DNA of 64,000 nt from Paraburkholderia sediminicola (GTDB taxonomy: Bacteria; Pseudomonadota; Gammaproteobacteria; Burkholderiales; Burkholderiaceae): positions 496,001-560,000 of the forward strand of contig NZ_CADIKC010000003.1 of the NCBI RefSeq assembly GCF_902859805.1, in the 5' to 3' direction. The notes under the pieces are model-generated. The model made no database searches. It was not told where the DNA came from and worked only from the letters and a program-made list of their open reading frames with translations. The position numbers and the translations under genes are program-made. Below are positions 46,896 through 53,751 of this stretch, in pieces. Numbering within the stretch: the first letter of the stretch is position 1; each line of letters begins with the position of its first letter.

Positions 46896-47200
46896 TGGCG
46901 GCTGGTCTTCAGATTTGGAACGCATCAGGCGTGCTGGTGCTGGACGCGACTCAGCGGTGTGGACGCATCAAAGGGGCGGTCCAGCTCACCGGCGCAAACG
47001 GCTCGGTTGCGAGCGACCTTTCCGACGGGACACCGTTCTGGTCGTTTCAACCGGATTTCCTCTATAGGCACATTTCGAATGTGACGCCTCCGCCGATCGT
47101 TTCGATCAACGCGGGCGGGATCAGCTGGACGTATAGCTCGACGGCCGGACTGAACTTTCCAAATCCGGTTACGGGGTGGCTCTTCTGGGGAGTCTTTTAA
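46895..47200 (+). CDS. Tail tip accessory protein 1
   Basis: A 101-residue protein starting MAAGLQIWNASGVLVLDATQ. The beginning resembles that of the next gene (M-x-A-G-x-Q-x-x-x-x-S-G), so both may share a small domain that docks on J. It overlaps the J stop by one base (TAATG). Confidence 0.6.
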   Translation: MAAGLQIWNASGVLVLDATQRCGRIKGAVQLTGANGSVASDLSDGTPFWSFQPDFLYRHISNVTPPPIVSINAGGISWTYSSTAGLNFPNPVTGWLFWGVF

Positions 47201-47928
47201 TGACCGCTGGATTTCAGGCTTTTACGGATAGTGGCCTGTTCCAGATAGATGGACAAACGCCAAACTATCAGCTCACTGCGAGCCTTGTTCAGACACTGAG
47301 ACAGGAAAGTATTCCGACCGTCTATAACAACGTGGGGCAGCAGTTTTACGCAACTTACTGGCACACGACGTTTTCCTTTACTGCGACCAATCCGCTTTTT
47401 GCGTTCGTAGCAGATGGGAACGTCATGGTAACCCCATGGAAGTTTTCCAAAACCGGCAGCAACACTTACACGGCGGAATTCATCGGAGCTGGACAGGCCA
47501 ATGTCACCCTGTTCATTTTCGATAAGGTGGCGCCGTCGGGTTCCCGCTTCGGCCTGCAGGTCTTTGACAATACGGGTGCTCTGATCGCGGACGCGGTGAG
47601 TCCTTTCGCAAGGGTCCTGGATGTTAAATCCGGTGCCTACCTGAGTGGCTCGGGTTTTGACGGGACTGGTACGTCGATGCCCGGCGCCGGCACGCAGAGT
47701 CAGGACTATGGGCGGCCGGTTGCCATCGCGGGCTGCTTTCCGGCGCACTACATGTCCAACTCTGGCGATGGTACCGGTGAGACGACCATGAGCGGGATTG
47801 CGGTGTCAGGTGGAGTTGTCACATGGGAATTTCACACATTCAACGGCACGCGCGGCTCTCACTACGTTGGCTTTCGTGAGGCAAGCGCGTGGCGTTTCAT
47901 GGTCCTGGATATGACCGGGATAATTTAG
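47200..47928 (+). CDS. Tail tip accessory protein 2
   Basis: A 242-residue protein starting MTAGFQAFTDSGLFQIDGQT, related at its N-terminus to the preceding protein but longer, with further beta-rich sequence. It is the last larger tail gene. The ATG at 47200 overlaps the previous stop; an earlier in-frame ATG at 47176 lies within the previous gene. Confidence 0.6.
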   Translation: MTAGFQAFTDSGLFQIDGQTPNYQLTASLVQTLRQESIPTVYNNVGQQFYATYWHTTFSFTATNPLFAFVADGNVMVTPWKFSKTGSNTYTAEFIGAGQANVTLFIFDKVAPSGSRFGLQVFDNTGALIADAVSPFARVLDVKSGAYLSGSGFDGTGTSMPGAGTQSQDYGRPVAIAGCFPAHYMSNSGDGTGETTMSGIAVSGGVVTWEFHTFNGTRGSHYVGFREASAWRFMVLDMTGII

Positions 47929-47938
47929 AGGAAGAAAA

Positions 47939-48250
47939 ATGCCGCTTGAAAAAGACTACATAACGCCGTCGACAGGTGCGGTGGCCTCGTATCACTTGGT
48001 GCAGCAGGTATCGCTCGACAAGGTGTCGACGGCGACTAATGCGACGGTGTCTTCGTACCTGAGCAAGGACGCCGTCGACGCCGGCAAATTCGCTATGTAC
48101 ACGCAGCAGGTCATGCTGGCCGGTCTGCCGGCAGATGGGCAGAACGCCTTCGATTACGCCGAGGCGCAGCTCGTCGCCGCACCGCCGGCTGACGCAGGTG
48201 CGCCGTCTGTGAATCGCTACGTCTTTGCGGGCGCGACGATCGTTTCCTAG
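47939..48250 (+). CDS. Small late protein of unknown function
   Basis: A 103-residue protein starting MPLEKDYITPSTGAVASYHL. It follows the tail tip genes by ten bases with AGAGGAAG as Shine-Dalgarno, and precedes a terminator. It is possibly a tail-tip or fibre-associated chaperone; no family recognised. Confidence 0.6.
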   Translation: MPLEKDYITPSTGAVASYHLVQQVSLDKVSTATNATVSSYLSKDAVDAGKFAMYTQQVMLAGLPADGQNAFDYAEAQLVAAPPADAGAPSVNRYVFAGATIVS

Positions 48251-48270
48251 AAGTAGTTAGCCGCGCTGCG

Positions 48271-48294
48271 AGCCGCCTCCGGGCGGCTTTTTTT
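48271..48294 (+). terminator. Intrinsic terminator between tail and lysis genes
   Basis: AGCCGCC (48271-48277) pairs with GGCGGCT (48282-48288) and is followed by seven T. The lysis genes begin after it, so they need readthrough or their own promoter. Confidence 0.82.
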
Positions 48295-48305
48295 ATGTGC
48301 GCTCA

Positions 48306-48318
48306 AAAAGTGACTTTG
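48306..48318. promoter_or_regulatory. Dispersed palindrome copy in the lysis leader
   Basis: AAAAGTGACTTTG (11 of 12 specified positions) between the terminator and the holin start. It is one of the few intergenic copies and sits where a lysis promoter or its operator could be. Confidence 0.5.
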
Positions 48319-48332
48319 TTGAAAGGGGATAT

Positions 48333-48593
48333 ATGAAAAAACTGAAAGTTGAATTGGTCGAGGACTGGCGCGAGTGCCTTCGATGGTCGTCAATGCGCCT
48401 CTCGGCGATCCTTGCCGCGATCTACCTCACGCTGCCGCACATCGTGCCGCTCCTCGCCGATCACTGGCCCGATATCGCGCCGTGGGTGATGCATTTCTTT
48501 CCCTCGGCGCCGGCAAGCATCGTGCCGGTCATCGGTGTGCTTTTGATGATGGCTGCTCGAATTACCAACATCCGTCGCGGCGGTGATCAATGA
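48333..48593 (+). CDS. Holin-like membrane protein
   Basis: An 86-residue protein with two hydrophobic segments (LSAILAAIYLTLPHIVPLL and SIVPVIGVLLMMAARI), a charged N-terminus and a basic C-terminus. Position directly before the endolysin gene (ATGA overlap) supports a holin that opens the inner membrane at lysis. ATG at 48333 with AAAGGGG upstream. Confidence 0.75.
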   Translation: MKKLKVELVEDWRECLRWSSMRLSAILAAIYLTLPHIVPLLADHWPDIAPWVMHFFPSAPASIVPVIGVLLMMAARITNIRRGGDQ

Positions 48594-49156
48594 CGGTCTC
48601 TGCTGCGGTGATGCAGATCTTCGAGGATCTGCTGGTGAGGGAGGGCGGCGGGAAGGTTACGAACGATCCTAACGATGCAGGCGGCCTGACGCGATGGGGG
48701 TGGACAGCGAAGACCGCAGCCGCGTTCGGATTCGCTCGTACGGTAGACACCATGACACACGACGAGGCGATCGCGTTGTATCAGCAACGGTTCTGGATCG
48801 CACCGAAGTTTGATCAGTTGTACGCCATCGATCAGGACCTTGCCGTTTATTTGCTCGACACCGGCGTGACGAGTGGTCCTGCTACCGGCGTTCAGTTCCT
48901 GCAGCGTGCGCTCAACGTCCTTAACAACCAGGCGCAGACATTCCCGGATCTGGTTCCTGACGGCGGTCTGGGCAATCTGACGTTCGCGGCGCTGCGTGCA
49001 TATATCTCAGCGCGAGGCGTACCGGGGTTGTCGGTTCTGCGGTTCATGGTGCACTCGCTTCGCTCGACGTTCTTTATCGAGCTGGCAGAAAGAAATCGGA
49101 CGCAGGAGACGTTCGAATACGGATGGCAGGCGCAGCGCGCGATGTTTGGCGCCTAA
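48590..49156 (+). CDS. Endolysin (glycoside hydrolase 108-like muramidase)
   Basis: A 188-residue enzyme that cuts the peptidoglycan sugar backbone. The family motif REGGGKVTNDPNDAGGLTRW with catalytic E18 is present, followed by the C-terminal peptidoglycan-binding part (VPDGGLGNLTFAALRAYI). No signal peptide is seen, so release depends on the holin. Confidence 0.93.
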   Translation: MTVSAAVMQIFEDLLVREGGGKVTNDPNDAGGLTRWGWTAKTAAAFGFARTVDTMTHDEAIALYQQRFWIAPKFDQLYAIDQDLAVYLLDTGVTSGPATGVQFLQRALNVLNNQAQTFPDLVPDGGLGNLTFAALRAYISARGVPGLSVLRFMVHSLRSTFFIELAERNRTQETFEYGWQAQRAMFGA

Positions 49157-49174
49157 CACTGCGGGGGCAGGGAT

Positions 49175-49582
49175 ATGGCGGATTTGAATGAACTGGCTGC
49201 GCGCTCGACCGGGGTGTGGGGGTGGATTGGCGGAGGCGGCCTGGCGGCCGTTTTTGTCACCGCCCTCAGGCTGCGCACCTATCTTTCGCGCGATGGTGTT
49301 GAGCGTCGCAAAGATTCTGCTGAGAAGGATCTGATCGACAACCTGTCGGAGCAACTTGAAAAAGCCAACGAGCGCGCAGATCGAGCTGAGAAGCGCACCG
49401 ACGAGGCATACAAAGAACGCAACGACACGATCCGTGAGATCTCGGCAGTGCAGCGCGAAATGGCAGCTCTTGCTGAACGCGTACGGCAGCAGAGCGAAAC
49501 GATCACGGCTCAGAACCTCGAGCTCGAGCAGTTGAGAACCGAGGTGCGGCAGCTACGGGAGAAACTCAATGAGGCCAGTTGA
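49175..49582 (+). CDS. Membrane-anchored coiled-coil protein of the lysis region
   Basis: A 135-residue protein with one N-terminal membrane segment (GWIGGGGLAAVFVTALRL) and a long heptad-repeat coiled coil (residues 45-130). This is the layout of an inner-membrane spanin, but a third related anchor protein and a clear spanin pair follow, so the role is uncertain. Confidence 0.6.
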   Translation: MADLNELAARSTGVWGWIGGGGLAAVFVTALRLRTYLSRDGVERRKDSAEKDLIDNLSEQLEKANERADRAEKRTDEAYKERNDTIREISAVQREMAALAERVRQQSETITAQNLELEQLRTEVRQLREKLNEAS

Positions 49583-50063
49583 TGGGGCGGCAGATGGGGG
49601 CTGGGTCAGCAAGATAGCCCGTCGGGTTGAGGGGTGGGCGCTGGCACTCGCACTGGCCGCCGGCGGGGCCATTGTCGGCTTCGCGTACAGCGAGTATCGG
49701 CTGCATCAAGTGGTGGTGGATTTGCGTGAGGCTCAGCGTGAGGAGATCACGCGGCTGACGGATGTCTACGCCAGAAACCTTGGTGCTCTCACGCCTAAGG
49801 TCGAGCAGGCCGCGCAGGTCGCGAGCGCGGCGGCAGCAGTAGCCAGCAGCGCAGCAGTGACCGCAAACAGTGCAGCGGAGGCGGCGGCCGACGCAGCGGA
49901 TACGTCCGCCGGCGCAGCGAAGACAGCGAAGTCGGCCGCAGTGACTGCAGCTCGTCGACCGGCAATTGCAGTCGTGGCGTCTTCCGTTGCTCAACCGACC
50001 CCGAGTCAGCTCGGCCTTGCTGTCGATCTGGCCAACAGGAAGGTGAAGGAGGCGGCCAAATGA
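49569..50063 (+). CDS. Membrane-anchored Ala-rich coiled-coil protein (spanin-like)
   Basis: A 164-residue protein with one membrane segment (ALALALAAGGAIVGFAYSEY) and a long Ala-rich helical stretch with heptad spacing. It overlaps the previous gene by 14 bases and the following lipoprotein gene by four. It could be an inner-membrane spanin paired with that lipoprotein. Confidence 0.55.
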   Translation: MRPVDGAADGGWVSKIARRVEGWALALALAAGGAIVGFAYSEYRLHQVVVDLREAQREEITRLTDVYARNLGALTPKVEQAAQVASAAAAVASSAAVTANSAAEAAADAADTSAGAAKTAKSAAVTAARRPAIAVVASSVAQPTPSQLGLAVDLANRKVKEAAK

Positions 50064-50230
50064 TTCGCGCGCTGGTGATTGTGATTTTTGTTTCTATTGG
50101 GGGATGCGCTGCCCAACGGCGGTGTCCTGCATTGCCCGATCCGCCGGCGAAAGCCGATTTCAACAGCCTGAGCGATTACGCAACGACCGTTGCAACGCTC
50201 TATGGCGAATGTGCTGGAGGCACTCGATGA
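50060..50230 (+). CDS. Short lipoprotein, possible outer-membrane spanin
   Basis: A 56-residue protein: a hydrophobic signal MIRALVIVIFVSIGGC with a lipobox cysteine at 16, then a Pro-rich part (CPALPDPPAKADF) and two more cysteines. This is the layout of Rz1-type spanins. It overlaps both neighbours in ATGA form. Confidence 0.6.
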   Translation: MIRALVIVIFVSIGGCAAQRRCPALPDPPAKADFNSLSDYATTVATLYGECAGGTR

Positions 50231-50610
50231 ACCTTATTACCTCGTTTATGGGCGGCGACTGGATCGCGATTGGTGCCGCGCTCCTGACGCTCGGCTCTCT
50301 CGCCGTAGCGTTTCTCACGAAGAAATCGTCCGACGCCAAAGTGGCACAGGCCAATCAGAAAGTCGCCGAAGCGCAAACAGTTGCCGCGCAGGCGCAAACC
50401 CAAACCGCCGAGACGCGCGACGTCGAGGCACAAGCCAATGTAAGCGCCGCGCAGGCCGGCGCACAAGCCGTAAAGGAGAGAACGAATGTGGAAGCTGATA
50501 CTGCTGCTAAGTCTGACAGTGCCGTGCGTGACGAGCTGCGCGATTGGGTCCGGCCCGTCGACGCAAGCGCCGGTGCTGCCCCCGGTTCAAGCGCAGACGC
50601 GAATCGTTGA
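50227..50610 (+). CDS. Inner-membrane spanin (Rz-like)
   Basis: A 127-residue protein with one N-terminal membrane segment (WIAIGAALLTLGSLAVAFLT) and a long Gln/Ala-rich coiled coil. The Rz1-like gene starts inside it in another frame, the classical Rz/Rz1 arrangement. ATG at 50227 is chosen because of the ATGA overlap; the frame is open from 50104. Confidence 0.75.
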   Translation: MNLITSFMGGDWIAIGAALLTLGSLAVAFLTKKSSDAKVAQANQKVAEAQTVAAQAQTQTAETRDVEAQANVSAAQAGAQAVKERTNVEADTAAKSDSAVRDELRDWVRPVDASAGAAPGSSADANR

Positions 50611-50740
50611 CACGTCCTGCGATTGGGTGAAGGCGATCTACCTGGCCGCGTCCGACGTCGACCTGATCAGTCCGTTTCTCGCCCGCGAGATCGACGATCA
50701 CAACAAGGCGGGCGTGCAGCACTGCGGCTGGGGCAAGTAG
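50486..50740 (+). CDS. Outer-membrane spanin lipoprotein (Rz1-like)
   Basis: An 84-residue lipoprotein: signal MWKLILLLSLTVPCVTSC with the lipobox ending at Cys18, then a Pro-rich linker (QAPVLPPVQAQTRIVDTSCD). It overlaps the Rz-like gene by 125 bases in the +1 frame, as many Rz1 genes do. The two proteins span the periplasm and fuse the membranes in the last step of lysis. Confidence 0.85.
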   Translation: MWKLILLLSLTVPCVTSCAIGSGPSTQAPVLPPVQAQTRIVDTSCDWVKAIYLAASDVDLISPFLAREIDDHNKAGVQHCGWGK

Positions 50741-50761
50741 CTTTGCGTCGACGTGCGCGGA

Positions 50762-51133
50762 TTATTTTTTCCGGTCAAGTCGACGACGGGCGTCTGCCTC
50801 GAATCTAACGGCTTCCGGGTCGCGAGCGTACTCCCGGACATTCTTGGGGACGAGATCGTGCCTCGGTGTGTCGTCGATATCGCCGACGCGCAGGACCTCC
50901 TGAGCGAGTCGTATCCGAAGCTCCATGATCGGTGATTCGCGGGCGATGAGGTCGCGGTCTACTTCTCTCGCAAGGCGGACAGCCGCGTCGGCCTCACCTC
51001 TCAGCCGCAGCAGTACAAGCCGCAGATACTGCACTTCCAGAATCAGCCGCTCGACGTCGCCTTCTCCGCGATGGTCTACCCACCAGTTGCGTAGTTCGGC
51101 GAGCGTAGGGGGTTTGAATTCGGGGAGTTTCAC
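50762..51133 (-). CDS. LexA-box-controlled small protein, candidate antirepressor
   Basis: A 123-residue charged helical protein. With the GTG at 51133 it starts MKLPEFKPPTLAELRNWWVD; GAGAGG six bases ahead is a good Shine-Dalgarno sequence. An ATG at 51163 would lie inside the LexA box and has no ribosome-binding site. The protein is not recognised. It is the only leftward gene in this part and is separately controlled by a LexA box, so it should be made on DNA damage. A role in inactivating the prophage repressor is proposed but not shown. Confidence 0.65.
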   Translation of the reverse strand: MKLPEFKPPTLAELRNWWVDHRGEGDVERLILEVQYLRLVLLRLRGEADAAVRLAREVDRDLIARESPIMELRIRLAQEVLRVGDIDDTPRHDLVPKNVREYARDPEAVRFEADARRRLDRKK

Positions 51134-51149
51134 GATAGGCCTCTCAAAG

Positions 51150-51169
51150 TACTGTGTAAACATACAGTA
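51150..51169. promoter_or_regulatory. LexA (SOS) box
   Basis: TACTGTGTAAACATACAGTA is a near-perfect match to the CTGT(N8)ACAG LexA operator, with TAC/GTA extensions on both sides. It lies 17 bases upstream of the GTG start of the leftward gene at 51133. Confidence 0.85.
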
Positions 51170-51212
51170 TTTTCGAGGCTGCAATGTGTCCCCCAATTGC
51201 TAGGGGGCACTG

Positions 51213-51225
51213 CAAAGTAACTTTC
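51213..51225. promoter_or_regulatory. Dispersed palindrome copy beside the LexA box
   Basis: CAAAGTAACTTTC (11 of 12 specified positions), intergenic, 44 bases from the LexA box and between the divergent LexA-box gene and the methylase gene. Confidence 0.5.
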
Positions 51226-51383
51226 CCGGCGTTCGAGCGCGGGGAAGACAGGGCGGCCAGGAGCATGTTCGCGCATTCTCCCGGTCGCCTTTCCACTGCT
51301 ACAGCCAGTGAATTAGCCAAGGCCCTGACACCTACCGGTAGGCGGGCCGAATTCTAACTTAAAAAGAACGGGCAATTCCAAAT

Positions 51384-52175
51384 ATGGCGAATCCAATCAT
51401 TCCGTGGATCGGCGGTAAGCGTCGTCTGGCAGACCATCTGATCCCGCGTTTTCCAAAACACGACTGTTACGTCGAAGTGTTTGCGGGCGGGGCCGCACTC
51501 TACTTTCTGCGGCCGCCGGCAGCGGTCGAAGTGATCAACGATATCAACGGCGATCTGATCAATTTATATCGGGTTGTGCAGCACCATCTTGAGGAATTCG
51601 TGCGTCAGTTCAAATGGGCGCTTACGAGTCGGCAGGTATTTAAATGGCTTCAGGAGACGGTCCCGGAAACGCTCACCGATATCCAGCGCGCAGCTCGTTT
51701 CTATTATCTGCAGCACAACTGCTTTGGAGGAAAAATCGAAGGCCAGTCGTTTGGTACTGCGACAACTACGCCGCCAGGCTTAAACCTTTTGCGGTTAGAG
51801 GAAACGCTTTCTGCGGCTCACTTGAGGCTGTCAAATACTTTCGTCGAGCATCTCGATTGGAAGACCTGCATTGATCGATATGATCGGCCGCACACGCTGT
51901 TCTATCTTGATCCGCCCTATTGGGAAACCGAGGGATATGGCGTTCCGTTTCCGTACGCGGAATATGTCGAAATGGCGAGCCGAATCCGGGGATTGAAGGG
52001 CAAAGCAATAATTAGTCTGAACGATCATCCGGCAATCCGAGAGGCGTTCTCTGGCTTTCACATAGAGACCGTCGACATTAAATACACGGTCGGCGGAGGC
52101 GGAAGGGAAGCTCTCCGGAAGGAGGTAATCATTTTTAGCTGGGACGACGCAGCAGAACCGGCAGGCCTTTTCTAG
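51384..52175 (+). CDS. DNA adenine methylase (Dam-type, D12 class)
   Basis: A 263-residue N6-adenine methyltransferase. Motif I is VEVFAGGAALYF (AdoMet binding) and motif IV is DPPYW at 176-180 (catalysis); the N-terminal PWIGGKRRLADHLI is typical of Dam-like enzymes. It lies in the cargo region after lysis, without a restriction gene, so it probably protects phage DNA or alters expression. The target sequence is unknown, GATC being one possibility. Confidence 0.9.
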   Translation: MANPIIPWIGGKRRLADHLIPRFPKHDCYVEVFAGGAALYFLRPPAAVEVINDINGDLINLYRVVQHHLEEFVRQFKWALTSRQVFKWLQETVPETLTDIQRAARFYYLQHNCFGGKIEGQSFGTATTTPPGLNLLRLEETLSAAHLRLSNTFVEHLDWKTCIDRYDRPHTLFYLDPPYWETEGYGVPFPYAEYVEMASRIRGLKGKAIISLNDHPAIREAFSGFHIETVDIKYTVGGGGREALRKEVIIFSWDDAAEPAGLF

Positions 52176-52294
52176 CGCGGGGAATCGATTGGGGCTCTTG
52201 GTTGAGAGCTCCAATCATCGCAGGCAAAACGTAATTGCGGTGTAAACTCCACGCCGCAAGACCAAACAACAATTATTCATCGAGGCGGGCCACA

Positions 52295-53095
52295 ATGAAA
52301 AAAACAGCAACTGCAATTTTGGTATCTCTATGTCTCGCGGCTTGCGGTGGCGGTGGAAGTGGGGGCGACGGCTCCCTTACGCCGGCGCCGAAGTCGCTCA
52401 AGTTGTCGCTCTACGGCCAGCCTCTTGTGGCTGCAAGCGGAACGGTCGCACATGCGCAGCTTGCTGCACGCGATTTGGCCGCATCAGCGCCGGCGACATC
52501 CTCGGATGCGGGAAGCTCGGTGCAATCTCTGCAGGACGCGCTGGTGGCGAGAGGCGTGCCTGCTGCGGTCACGGCGCAAGTGATGGACGGTACAACGCTC
52601 CATCAGATCGTGATCGGTGAGAACAACGGTTTGCCTCCTACCCCTGATCAGTTCAAAACCGATCCGAGCGAGTGGATCGTCGTCAACTTCCAGCTGGACG
52701 ATATGGTGAGTACGGTAGATGTCCCTTCTCAGGCTGCTGCGATCCAGCAGTTCATCCAGGATCTGTCGGTCTTCGTTCAGCGAGCGGCCGTCAGCGGTAA
52801 GCGAGTTTTTGCCGTGCAGCCGATCCAGACTTGTGACGCGAAACCGGGCGCTTCCGCTTCGTCTGGCCTGCAGAACGCACTGACGCAAGCGTCACTTAAA
52901 TCGAACCTTTCGATCATTGGCGCGATTTCACTGACGGTCGCCTACGATGGTACCGGGAACGTCATTCAGTCGCCGGATCTCGCGCATCTCGGCGCGGATT
53001 GCAGAACGCCGGACGCGTACCTCCTGAATCAGCGTGTCCAAGCGATTGCGGATAGCATCGCTAGCCAATATCAGGCAACAACCGGCACAAACTAG
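52295..53095 (+). CDS. Prophage-borne lipoprotein of unknown function
   Basis: A 266-residue protein with a signal MKKTATAILVSLCLAAC and lipobox cysteine 17, then a Gly-rich linker. The mature part has no recognised domain. The start ATG at 52295 lies after GAGGCGGG. It carries its own terminator and is probably a lysogenic conversion gene; surface exclusion of other phages is one possibility. Confidence 0.75.
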   Translation: MKKTATAILVSLCLAACGGGGSGGDGSLTPAPKSLKLSLYGQPLVAASGTVAHAQLAARDLAASAPATSSDAGSSVQSLQDALVARGVPAAVTAQVMDGTTLHQIVIGENNGLPPTPDQFKTDPSEWIVVNFQLDDMVSTVDVPSQAAAIQQFIQDLSVFVQRAAVSGKRVFAVQPIQTCDAKPGASASSGLQNALTQASLKSNLSIIGAISLTVAYDGTGNVIQSPDLAHLGADCRTPDAYLLNQRVQAIADSIASQYQATTGTN

Positions 53096-53125
53096 GAGCG
53101 TCCATTGCGGGCACTCCCGAAATGC

Positions 53126-53154
53126 AAAGAGCCCGCTTAGGCGGGCTCTTTTTT
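53126..53154. terminator. Bidirectional terminator between lipoprotein and SLOG gene
   Basis: AAAGAGCCCGC (53126-53136) pairs with GCGGGCTCTTT (53141-53151), then T. It separates the convergent lipoprotein and SLOG genes. Confidence 0.85.
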
Positions 53155-53175
53155 CATTGACTCCACAGCCCTGAA

Positions 53176-53751
53176 TTAATGGGCGAACAAGTTGCTTTGC
53201 TCATGCTTCAACTCGTTTATCTTGGCGTGTAGGCCGATCTTCTCGTCGGCCTTGACCTGGGCGTGTTCCGACATATGGGACACCAGCTCTTGCAGCTGAT
53301 CCACGTCACCAACGTTTACAAAACTCTTTTCCTTGTTGACGAACACGACAGATTTCTTTTTCTGTTTGAGTAACTCGATGACGTTGCTTAACGTCCCCGT
53401 GCTCTTGGCGTCCCAGATCATCAGCCCGAAGTCGGCGACGTGTGCCATCGCTATATCTTTGGCGGTGAAAAATGCGCGGGTGCCCTTCGCGTGTTTCGCT
53501 TCGATGGTACAGACTTGCCAATCGCCGATGTTATTTCGCGGCGTCGGCCCGCTGCAGTACACCGTTGCATACTTTGCACAATGGTCCGCGAGGTACGTCT
53601 GGATGGACGCGTCGGCCCCGTCTGCGTCGCCGACGACAACCTTGAGGTCGGACTCGATGATCTTGTCGATGCGCTCTTTTACCTTCAAATCAAGGTGTTT
53701 GATATTCATCGATCCAGCTATGAAAACGGTAGTCACGATATCTATCTCCAT
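53176..53751 (-). CDS. SLOG-family nucleotide-binding protein
   Basis: A 191-residue protein. The Rossmann-like pattern of the SLOG/YspA group is visible: VFIAGSMNIK at the N-terminus, VVVGDADGADASI at 38-50 with the G-x-x-x-G-A-D loop, and STGTLSNVIELL at 117-128 followed by the strand VVFVN. The C-terminal 50 residues are helical. SLOG proteins bind nucleotides or nucleotide signals, and some act in phage defence (as in Thoeris). It overlaps the upstream PRTase gene by ten bases. The DNA has more A/T than its neighbours. Confidence 0.7.
   Translation of the reverse strand: MEIDIVTTVFIAGSMNIKHLDLKVKERIDKIIESDLKVVVGDADGADASIQTYLADHCAKYATVYCSGPTPRNNIGDWQVCTIEAKHAKGTRAFFTAKDIAMAHVADFGLMIWDAKSTGTLSNVIELLKQKKKSVVFVNKEKSFVNVGDVDQLQELVSHMSEHAQVKADEKIGLHAKINELKHEQSNLFAH

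Noticed and set aside
50733..53199. Further weak palindrome matches at 50733 (GCAAGTAGCTTTG) and 53187 (ACAAGTTGCTTTG)
   Set aside because: Three mismatches each, the same level as the chance match in the chromosome. They would fit the even spacing but were not counted.
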